DNA of 13,605 bases, taken from NCBI GenBank assembly GCA_964566965.1, contig CAZMKO010000064.1, positions 1-13,605 on the forward strand, written 5' to 3'. Within the stretch, counting starts at the first letter, position 1. Every line of letters begins with the position of its first letter. The notes under the pieces were generated by a model. It made no database searches, was not told where the DNA came from, and worked only from the letters and a program-made list of their open reading frames with translations. The DNA is from Oleiagrimonas sp964566965. GTDB lineage: Bacteria; Pseudomonadota; Gammaproteobacteria; Xanthomonadales; Rhodanobacteraceae. Below are positions 1 to 5,568 of this stretch, piece by piece. Both the position numbers and the translations under genes were made by a program.

Positions 1-27
1 CGTGCGAGCCGGTTTCCGGCAGTGCAT

Positions 28-98
28 GCCATCGCGGCCATGGGCCGCTCCCACAAGGGTTTCAGGAAATTTCAGGCAAGCCCTGTGGGAGCGGCCCA
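28..98. repeat. REP-type inverted pair, right arm truncated
   Basis: The left arm (28-54) carries the 27-base REP motif, with core GGCCATGGGCCGCTCCCAC. The right arm (82-98, GTGGGAGCGGCCCA and flanks) is the same motif inverted, but it diverges after the first half, so the pair is damaged. It lies just beyond the stop codon of the Cdd1-like gene on the minus strand. The inner GCGGCC-ATG-GGCCGC can form a tight hairpin. REP units of this kind usually stabilise mRNA 3' ends or bind nucleoid proteins, but no function is shown here. Positions 1-27 hold nothing recognisable. Confidence 0.8.
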
Positions 99-115
99 GG
101 TTTCCCATCCGCCGG

Positions 116-403
116 TCAGATGCCGTAACGCGCCTTGCGTTCGGCCGTGTAGGCCCACCATGGCCTGGCCTCGTCGCCATCCAGGAAGCGCGTGACGGAC
201 AGAAACACGTCCAGCACGCAGGGATCCTGACGGGTGCCGGTCACGCGGCACAGGCGCTGATACAGCGCCAGCGGATCGGCGCCTTGCAGGTCGGCCGGCG
301 AATCGATGCCCAGACGCTGGAAGTCGCGCGCCATGGCCGGACCGATGTTGGGCAGATCGGTCAGGCGGTCCAGCCGGTCGCGGCGCACCCGGGCCGGATT
401 CAT
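116..403 (-). CDS. Cdd1-like helix-hairpin-helix protein (pathogenicity-locus family)
   Basis: A 95-residue protein. Near its N-terminus it has a helix-hairpin-helix-like segment, LTDLPNIGPAMARDFQRLGI (about residues 12-31), followed by a helical region rich in Leu and Arg and a C-terminal RPWWAYTAERKARYG. This length and pattern fit the Cdd1 / 'pathogenicity locus' family, whose members are small proteins of unknown role. A helix-hairpin-helix fold suggests contact with nucleic acid, but that is inference. The ATG start overlaps the TGA of the upstream C-S lyase gene (ATGA, 400-403), which implies translational coupling and co-transcription. A longer in-frame reading reaches back into the lyase gene but is Arg-rich shadow sequence, so the ATG at 403 was chosen. 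The ribosome binding site is weak, as expected for a coupled gene. Family fairly sure; role unknown. Confidence 0.82.
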   Translation of the reverse strand: MNPARVRRDRLDRLTDLPNIGPAMARDFQRLGIDSPADLQGADPLALYQRLCRVTGTRQDPCVLDVFLSVTRFLDGDEARPWWAYTAERKARYGI

Positions 404-1596
404 GCGGCCAGCCCACGCTTGTGCAAACCCCTGTTGATCGCTTCCAGTGCTCGCATGAGGCCCTCGCGCGGGGCGCCGAAGTTGAGGCGCATGAAGCCGC
501 TGCCGCCGGCACCGAAGGCGGTGCCGGGATTGAGTCCCAGACCGCAATCGTCAATAAAGAAAGCCTGCAGCGCCGTATCGTCCAGTCCCAGTTCGCGGCA
601 ATCCAGCCACATCAGGTAGCCGGCCTGCGGCGGCGTGACGCGGATCGGCGCCAGGTGGTGCCGCACGTACGCGACCATGGCGTCGCGGGTGGCCTGCAGG
701 TACGCCACCAGGGCATCGCGCCAGGGCCCGCCGTCGCGCCAGGCGGCTTCGGCCGCAGCCAGGCTGAAGGGGTTGAAGTTGTCCAGCCGGCGCGCCGCCA
801 TTACTTGGGCCAGGCGCGCGCGCCGGGTTGGGTCGGGCACGATCAGGGCGGTCAGTGCCAGGCCCTGGATGTTGAAAGTCTTGTTGGGCGATACCGCGCT
901 GACGACGCGGTCACCGGGTTGGGCCAGCGCACCCAATGGCGTGAACGAGGTGCCGGCGCAGGTGAGGTCGGCATGGATGTCGTCGGAAACCACCGTGACA
1001 TTGTGGCGTCGTGCCAGCGCCAGCACCGCTTCCAGTTCGTCGCGCTGCCATACGCGTCCGACCGGGTTGTGCGGATTGCACAGCAACAGCATCCGCGCGC
1101 CCTTGGCGGCGCAGTGTTCCAGGTGGTCGATGTCGAGGCGGTAGTGGCCGTGTTCCTCGCGCAACGGGTTGGCCACGACGCGCCGTGCGCAGGCGGCGGT
1201 GATTTCCGCGAAGGGCCCATATACCGGCGGCTGGATCACCACGCCGTCGGCGGGGTTCGTGAACGCCTCGATGGCCATGGACAGCGCGGGCAAGGTGCCC
1301 GGGACCAGCATGATCCAGTCGCGCTCGACGGCCCATCCGAAACGTGTGGCATGCCAGTGGATGATGGCCTCGTACAGGCCGTCGGGCACCATCGTGTAGC
1401 CGTATACCGGGTGCTGCGCGCGTGCCGCAATGGCCTCGGTGACACATGGCGCGGTGGCAAAATCCATGTCCGCCACCCACAACGGCGCCACGTCGGCGCG
1501 ACCGAACACCGCGGCGCGCGCGTCGTATTTCACGCTGTGCGATTCGGTGCGGTCGACGATCCGGTCGAAATCGAAGGGCGGGTGCGATGTGTTCAT
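400..1596 (-). CDS. PLP-dependent C-S lyase of MalY/PatB type (candidate OvoB)
   Basis: A 398-residue fold-type I PLP enzyme, the usual length for MalY/PatB cystathionine beta-lyases, which split C-S bonds to give a thiol, pyruvate and ammonia. Visible motifs are PLWVADMDF (38-46), YGYT (65-68), NPHNPVGR (174-181), the SDDIHAD segment (204-210) that holds the Asp contacting the PLP ring nitrogen, and SPNKTFNIQG (236-245) with the Schiff-base lysine K239. It is the next gene downstream of ovoA on the same strand. Ovothiol synthesis needs exactly such a PLP sulfoxide lyase (OvoB), so that role is a reasonable inference; a general cystathionine or cysteine-S-conjugate lyase is the alternative. 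The gap to ovoA is 287 bases and holds REP units. The ATG at 1596 is chosen because homology begins just after it; further upstream the frame runs through REP repeats. No Shine-Dalgarno sequence is visible, and a CACAAT lies about 7 bases before the ATG, so the message may be leaderless. Confidence 0.93.
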   Translation of the reverse strand: MNTSHPPFDFDRIVDRTESHSVKYDARAAVFGRADVAPLWVADMDFATAPCVTEAIAARAQHPVYGYTMVPDGLYEAIIHWHATRFGWAVERDWIMLVPGTLPALSMAIEAFTNPADGVVIQPPVYGPFAEITAACARRVVANPLREEHGHYRLDIDHLEHCAAKGARMLLLCNPHNPVGRVWQRDELEAVLALARRHNVTVVSDDIHADLTCAGTSFTPLGALAQPGDRVVSAVSPNKTFNIQGLALTALIVPDPTRRARLAQVMAARRLDNFNPFSLAAAEAAWRDGGPWRDALVAYLQATRDAMVAYVRHHLAPIRVTPPQAGYLMWLDCRELGLDDTALQAFFIDDCGLGLNPGTAFGAGGSGFMRLNFGAPREGLMRALEAINRGLHKRGLAA

Positions 1597-1668
1597 GCGG
1601 CTATTGTGGCACGCCTGTCGCGGAGCGCCGGCTGTGCTGTGGCCGGGGAGGCCGGTGGACTGGTTGCG

Positions 1669-1746
1669 GCCATCGCGGCCATGGGCCGCTCCCACAGGGC
1701 ACCTCGAAAAACTCCCGATCATGTGTAGGAGCGGTGGAAGCCGCGA
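1669..1746. repeat. REP pair with 'acctcgaaaaac' spacer module
   Basis: The forward arm at 1669-1695 is the full 27-base REP motif. It is followed by AGGGC and the recurrent module ACCTCGAAAAAC (1701-1712). The second arm (1723-1746, TGTAGGAGCGGTGGAAGCCG and CGAC) is a diverged inverted relative. Its form with a GGAAGCC centre resembles the 'GTAGGAGCGGCTTCAGCCGCGA' subfamily common in Pseudomonas and Xanthomonadales. Confidence 0.78.
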
Positions 1747-1810
1747 CCCATCTTGCCGCCGGACACGCCATTTTCCCGCGTTACCGGTCGCGCCTTCCAG
1801 CGTCCCTACT

Positions 1811-1867
1811 GGGCAGGGCACCTCGAAAAACCGGTTTTTTTGTGGGAGCGGCTTCAGCCGCGATGGC
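1811..1867. repeat. REP-type unit with AT-rich palindrome
   Basis: The unit opens with GGGCAGGGC, then the recurrent ACCTCGAAAAAC module (1820-1831). A perfect 14-base palindrome AAAAACCGGTTTTT (1826-1839) follows, then the inverted REP arm 1842-1867, whose centre is GCGGCTTCAGCCGC (a 6-base stem). It ends 16 bases beyond the ovoA stop codon. On the ovoA transcript the stem is followed by an A-run, not a U-run, so it is not a standard intrinsic terminator. Confidence 0.78.
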
Positions 1868-1883
1868 GGAGTGCGCCACGCTG

Positions 1884-4061
1884 TCAGCGCATCCGCCGCC
1901 ACAGGCTGGTCTCGGAAAGGGTGTGCTGGAACTTGCGGCGCGTTTCGCGGATCACGAACGGCACTTCGTGCACGTCACCCTGCATCTCGAAATGCGGGGC
2001 CAGCACCCGGCGCAGACCATCCAGGGTACGCACGGGCGTACCGTTTTCCGTGAATCCACCCAGCCATGCCTCGCGCGGCGTGTGTTCGGCGAGCCAGGTG
2101 CATGGCGTGGCGATCAGCAGCAAGCCGCCGGGGTTGAGGCGCTCGTGGATGCCGGCCAGGAACTTCGCCGGCTCGTAGAGGCGGTCGACCAGGTTGGCGG
2201 CCAGGATGAGGTCGTAACCGGTGAATTGCGGTTTCAGGTTGCAGGCGTCGCCCTGGAAAAAGGCGACCCTGTCGGCCACGTCGGTCAGGCCCAGATCGGC
2301 CAGTGACACCTCGCGCGGTTCGACCAGTTCGCCTTCTTCGAGCAGCGCATAGCGCAGCGCCTCGCCGCGGGCCAGGGTGACACCCTGGCGGATGAAGCGG
2401 GCCGAGAAGTCGATGCCGGTGACTTCGTCGAAGTGGCGGGCCAGTTCGAAGCTGGCCCGTCCCGAGGCGCAGCCGATGTCCAGCGCGCGCCGGCGCGGCG
2501 CGTCTCCCAACGCGGACGCCGCCAGCTCGACCAGCGCGCGCGGAAAATTGGGCACCTCGAAATGGGTGGCACCGTAGTGAAATTCGGCGTACTCGGACAG
2601 CAGTTTGTCGGTTTCGTACTGCGACGGCGGAGGTGGTGCCGCGTCGGCCACCACGTAGCGAAAGCCGGCATGCTGGAAGAAATGGCGCCGGAAGGCGTAG
2701 CGCGAATCCGGTTCGGCCTCGTTGCCGGCCGAGATCCACGAACCACCCTTGATGATGGCGTGACGGCCGTCGAAGGTGGGCGTGGTGAAGTCGTCGTAGA
2801 TCGGGTGCACCTCAAAGCCGTCGAACGGGTGGATGGGCGTCTCCGTCCATTGCCAGACGTTGCCCACCATGTCGCCGAACGGTCCGTGCATGAAGCGGCC
2901 GACTGGCGTGGAGGAGGTACCGTGGCGCAGGTACAGGTTGGCATCGTCTCCATGGCGATAGCCGCTGACGGCCAACATGCGCTGCCATTCATCCTCGCTG
3001 GGCAGGCGCGTCGGTTGGCCGGTCCGTATCGTTTTCCAGCGACAGAAGGCACGCGCCTCGTGGGCGTTGACCTCCACCGGCCAGCTCCACGGCATCGGTA
3101 CTTCCCCGGTCATCAGGCGCAGTCGCCAGCCATGGTCGTGTGGCACCCAGAATGTGGGGTGCGCGACCTTGCTGTAGTCGAGCCAGCGGCGGCCTTCATC
3201 CTCCCAGTAATCGGGGTCGGCATAACCGCCGGCCTCGACGAAGGCGAGGAATTCGCCATTGGAGACCAGCAGCCGGGCGGCCTGGAAAGCGGGCACGTCG
3301 GCCTCGTGGCAACCGTATTCGTTGTCCCAGCCGTAGCGGGGTTCGTGCTTGTCGCGACCCAGCGCCACGGTACCGGCCGGCACATCGACCAGATCGTTGT
3401 CCGGCACGGAGGAGCCGGTGTCGGCGCAAGGCTCCCAGTCGGCATGCGCCTTCACGCGGTCGAGGCGGTGCTGCCGGATCAACACCGAGGAGGTTTCCAG
3501 GTGGATGCGTTCGTGCTCGATGCCCATCACGATGGCCCACCACGGGTGATTCCAGTCGACCGGGAGCGTCAACGGGGCATCGTCGATGACGGCAAGCACC
3601 TGTCCGCGGACCCGGTCGCGATAGGCCTGAACAGTGTCGATCGAGGGCCAGTCGTAATGGGTGTCGTCCAGGTCGTCCCAGCCCATCTCGTCCACGCCTA
3701 CCGCGAACACCGATTCCAGATGCGGGTCGAGGCGTTGTTCGACCAGCCGCGTCAGGATCATCTTGTTGACGAAGAACGTCGCGGTGTGGCCGTAATAGAA
3801 AATCAGCGGGTGGCGCAACGGTATGGGGCGCTCGTACCAGGCCGCGTCGTCGGCCAGCGTTTCGAACAGCGATTCGTAGCGCTGCCAGGTATCCAGGAAG
3901 TACGCGCGCAACCGGCGGCGGAAGTCGTCCGCGTCGTTGCCGTGCAACGCCAGGCGCTCGATCAACGCGCCGGGGGAAACGAGGGTGGGATCGCTGTCGC
4001 GGACCGGGATGTTCAAGGGCGGGACTCCATGCAGCAAGGGCGCGACCCCGTGCTGGGCCAT
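1884..4061 (-). CDS. ovoA: OvoA: 5-histidylcysteine sulfoxide synthase / 4-mercaptohistidine N1-methyltransferase
   Basis: A 725-residue protein covering the full three-part OvoA plan, close to the family's usual length. Residues about 35-200 form the DinB-like domain with the probable non-haem iron ligands H92 (YYGHTATFF), H183 and H187 (MGIEHERIHLE). Residues about 225-470 form the FGE-sulfatase-like domain (LPSEDEW, MVGNVWQWTE, KGGSW, FRRHFFQHAGFRYV). Residues about 485-725 form a SAM-dependent methyltransferase with motif I LDIGCASGR (527-535) and a second acidic loop GIDFS. OvoA uses O2 to join cysteine to C5 of histidine as a sulfoxide; after a lyase step the C-terminal domain N-methylates 5-thiohistidine to ovothiol A. 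The protein is cytoplasmic. The tail with methyltransferase separates it from EgtB of ergothioneine synthesis. Y422 (PIYDDFTTPTFDG) may match the active-site tyrosine known in OvoA; this is inferred, not aligned. The ATG at 4061 gives full-length homology; a weak GGGA lies 12 bases upstream. An FNR-type box at 4107-4120 probably controls it. Confidence 0.96.
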   Translation of the reverse strand: MAQHGVAPLLHGVPPLNIPVRDSDPTLVSPGALIERLALHGNDADDFRRRLRAYFLDTWQRYESLFETLADDAAWYERPIPLRHPLIFYYGHTATFFVNKMILTRLVEQRLDPHLESVFAVGVDEMGWDDLDDTHYDWPSIDTVQAYRDRVRGQVLAVIDDAPLTLPVDWNHPWWAIVMGIEHERIHLETSSVLIRQHRLDRVKAHADWEPCADTGSSVPDNDLVDVPAGTVALGRDKHEPRYGWDNEYGCHEADVPAFQAARLLVSNGEFLAFVEAGGYADPDYWEDEGRRWLDYSKVAHPTFWVPHDHGWRLRLMTGEVPMPWSWPVEVNAHEARAFCRWKTIRTGQPTRLPSEDEWQRMLAVSGYRHGDDANLYLRHGTSSTPVGRFMHGPFGDMVGNVWQWTETPIHPFDGFEVHPIYDDFTTPTFDGRHAIIKGGSWISAGNEAEPDSRYAFRRHFFQHAGFRYVVADAAPPPPSQYETDKLLSEYAEFHYGATHFEVPNFPRALVELAASALGDAPRRRALDIGCASGRASFELARHFDEVTGIDFSARFIRQGVTLARGEALRYALLEEGELVEPREVSLADLGLTDVADRVAFFQGDACNLKPQFTGYDLILAANLVDRLYEPAKFLAGIHERLNPGGLLLIATPCTWLAEHTPREAWLGGFTENGTPVRTLDGLRRVLAPHFEMQGDVHEVPFVIRETRRKFQHTLSETSLWRRMR

Positions 4062-4072
4062 GCCGACGTCGA

Positions 4073-4120
4073 TCCCATCATCCTACAAAACACGGGGTGC
4101 GCCCGCTTGATCGACATCAA
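4073..4120 (-). promoter_or_regulatory. Putative FNR/ANR-type class II promoter of ovoA
   Basis: The sequence TTGATCGACATCAA (4107-4120) is a perfect match to the FNR-family consensus TTGAT-N4-ATCAA. On the minus strand, a -10-like TAGGAT lies at 4085-4080, which predicts a start near 4072-4073. The box centre (4113.5) then falls at about -41, the classic position for activation by FNR overlapping the -35 region. No good -35 hexamer is present, as expected for an activator-dependent promoter. The only gene it can serve is ovoA, because the neighbour on the other side ends, rather than starts, here. ANR, DNR and other FNR-like proteins bind the same site, so oxygen or nitric oxide could be the signal. 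The regulator itself is not in the window. Confidence 0.62.
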
Positions 4121-4161
4121 TCGTGCGTGGCGGGAACCCCGTCCGGCGGGTGTCCGGACTT

Positions 4162-4198
4162 GTGAAAAATTTCGCCGCCGTGGGTGGCGGGTTTTCAC
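4162..4198 (-). terminator. Hairpin terminator after the immunity gene
   Basis: On the minus strand, CCGCC (4190-4186) pairs with GGCGG (4179-4175) around a 6-base loop and is followed by CGAAATTTTT, a short U-run. An outer GTGAAAA/TTTTCAC pair (4162-4168 and 4192-4198) extends it. It starts seven bases beyond the immunity-gene stop and lies before the ovoA promoter, so it would separate the toxin/immunity unit from ovoA. Confidence 0.6.
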
Positions 4199-4204
4199 AC
4201 GCTC

Positions 4205-4495
4205 TCAGGCCTCGAAGCGCGCCAGCAGCCCCTGCAACCAGGAACGGTAGCCGGGACCGCCCGGCGTCGGAGCCCAGGCGGACTGCAGACGTCCGTGCAG
4301 CAGGGCCTTCAGTTCGTCTTCGTCGAGGTCGGTGTCCAGGAGCCGGCGCAGTTCATCGCGCACGTCGCGAACCTGCTGCTCCGATTCGCCACGGCGGAAG
4401 GTGTCGACCACCGCTTCGCTGTCGGGGTGTTCGCTTTGCCAATCCTGGTGGAAATAAGCCGAGAAGAAATACTCGAGGGCGTTGTAGTCAGGCAT
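4205..4495 (-). CDS. Probable immunity protein (CdiI-like) to the RNase A-like toxin
   Basis: A 96-residue acidic protein with no signal peptide. The N-terminal LEYFFSAYFHQDW (7-19) and C-terminal YRSWLQGLLARF (83-94) are typical of the small cytoplasmic 'contact-dependent growth inhibition immunity protein' family (CdiI_2-like). It would bind and block the toxin encoded immediately upstream on the same strand, protecting the producer from itself and its kin. A gap of 115 bases separates the two genes. It contains a TATGAT (minus strand, 4539-4534) that might act as a -10 for separate expression of immunity, but no -35 box is visible. An AGAGG lies about 11 bases before the ATG. A clear hairpin terminator follows the stop. 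Family recognised from memory of its consensus; pairing with this toxin is inferred from position. Confidence 0.8.
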   Translation of the reverse strand: MPDYNALEYFFSAYFHQDWQSEHPDSEAVVDTFRRGESEQQVRDVRDELRRLLDTDLDEDELKALLHGRLQSAWAPTPGGPGYRSWLQGLLARFEA

Positions 4496-4610
4496 GCTCG
4501 GGGGAACCTCTGCTCAAGTCCGGCGCAGACGGCATCATATCCCGAGTAGCCACCGTACGGGGCCGCCATGCGAATGCGGCGGTCGGGCAGCCGGCCGGGA
4601 CCGACACGGT

Positions 4611-5435
4611 TCAGGGCGTGGAGGGATAACCAGTGACGATCCGGTAGCCGATGCCGAGCTTGTCCGAGCGTTCCAGTACCAGCTTGACCGAATGTACGTC
4701 CTCGGCATGGTCGCTGCCGCGTTCCACGCTGATGCCGGTGGTGGCGTCGAAGTGGCCGTCAAGCACCAGGCGGTTGCCGCCCTTGCCGTCGACCCAGGCA
4801 TCGATGCGGTCCTGGTTTTGCGAAATCAGGCTCGCGATGAAATGTTCGGCGTGGGGGAGGTCCACGAAACTCGACGATGCCGAGATGTTTTCACGCTTCA
4901 GACGTTCCAGCAGCTCTGCGGCGGTTTTGCCGACATGCTTGGCGATGAGATGGCTGCCGGCCTTCTCGTGCGCCTCCAGGCCACCACCGGGGACTTTGTC
5001 GCTTCCTTCCGGCGGGGCCGGATCATCCGGCGGTACCGGATCCGACGGCGCTTTGGCCTGGTCCAGAATGTCGCCAAGACGGTCGGCCGTGGTGTCGACC
5101 TCGCGCAGCAGCCAGCCGGGGATGGTATGGGGCGCGGCGCGCAGATTGTCGACCAGGGTCTGCATGTCCTGGCGGGTGCCGTCGGCAAGGCCCAGGTCCG
5201 CGTTGTAGCGATCCAGGGTGCCGTTGAGGTCGTTGACCCAGGCCAGCAGCTGGTGCTGGCGATCCATCTGTCCGAGGTGGCTCGGGTCCGACGCTTCGGC
5301 GGCATCGTGGACGGCTTGTTCCCAGCTGTTGCGTGAGGTGCCGTCGGCATTCGCGACCGGAGCGGCCCCCATGGCGCGTGCGGCCAGCAACGTCGGATGG
5401 GCGAAGGCGGACAGGGGCGAAATCGGTGTGCTCAT
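4611..5435 (-). CDS. Free-standing RNase A-like toxin (CdiA-CT type effector)
   Basis: A 274-residue protein in three parts. Residues 1-128 are mostly helical and unrecognised, with no signal peptide or membrane segment. Residues 129-149 are a Pro/Asp-rich linker (PSDPVPPDDPAPPEG). Residues about 151-272 match the bacterial RNase A-like domain of CdiA-CT toxins: GGLEAHEKAGSHLIAKHVGKT at the start, an S-F-D-rich middle, and GYRIVTGYP at the end. The terminal T268-G-Y270 resembles the Thr-x-Tyr active-site pair described for the Yersinia kristensenii toxin, and H156, H162 and H167 are candidate catalytic histidines. K166 stands where many relatives seem to have Arg. Such toxins degrade RNA in a recipient's cytoplasm. 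There is no CdiA haemagglutinin body, VgrG, PAAR, Rhs or XVIPCD region, so the delivery route is unknown. The ATG at 5435 (GGGAA nearby) is preferred to one 20 codons upstream. An immunity gene follows. Confidence 0.82.
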   Translation of the reverse strand: MSTPISPLSAFAHPTLLAARAMGAAPVANADGTSRNSWEQAVHDAAEASDPSHLGQMDRQHQLLAWVNDLNGTLDRYNADLGLADGTRQDMQTLVDNLRAAPHTIPGWLLREVDTTADRLGDILDQAKAPSDPVPPDDPAPPEGSDKVPGGGLEAHEKAGSHLIAKHVGKTAAELLERLKRENISASSSFVDLPHAEHFIASLISQNQDRIDAWVDGKGGNRLVLDGHFDATTGISVERGSDHAEDVHSVKLVLERSDKLGIGYRIVTGYPSTP

Positions 5436-5568
5436 GCGGCTTCCCGGGCGTCGATGATGCCGTCCATGTTGGCAGCGGCCGCCGCCTGTCACCATTGGGG
5501 AAATCCCGACCTAGGGAGAACCCCAGGGGTGCGGAAGGCGGCTTTCCTTGCCACCGGCTGCCCTGGTG
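5436..5568. other. Spacer before the toxin gene
   Basis: This 133-base gap lies between the symporter stop and the toxin start. It contains a perfect 11-base palindrome ACCCCAGGGGT (5520-5530) and a small imperfect stem GGAAGGCGGCTTTCC (5533-5547), neither with a U-run. A toxin promoter should lie here, but no convincing -10/-35 pair was seen. Confidence 0.45.

Larger units (their letters stand above)
1597..1883. other. Gene-free spacer between ovoA and the C-S lyase gene, filled with REP units
   Basis: This 287-base spacer holds no credible gene. It contains a REP pair at 1669-1746 and a third REP-type unit at 1811-1867. The remaining sequence (1747-1810) shows nothing recognisable. Any promoter for the C-S lyase gene would lie in 1597-1660 on the minus strand; only a weak CACAAT (1603-1608) was seen, without a matching -35 box. 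Confidence 0.6.

Noticed and set aside
1597..1902. N-terminal extension of the C-S lyase frame
   Set aside because: The extra codons translate REP repeats and spacer; family homology starts at the ATG at 1596.
4107..4120. FNR-type box serving a plus-strand gene
   Set aside because: No plus-strand gene starts downstream of it; the next genes in that direction are on the minus strand.
2433..4250. Very long open frame on the plus strand opposite ovoA
   Set aside because: It is the shadow of a high-GC gene: no family motifs, and it reads through the ovoA promoter and terminator hairpin. The minus frame is a complete OvoA.
4611..5435. Xanthomonadales type IV secretion effector (X-Tfe)
   Set aside because: These carry a C-terminal XVIPCD domain; here the C-terminus is the RNase A-like domain itself, and no such motif is seen.
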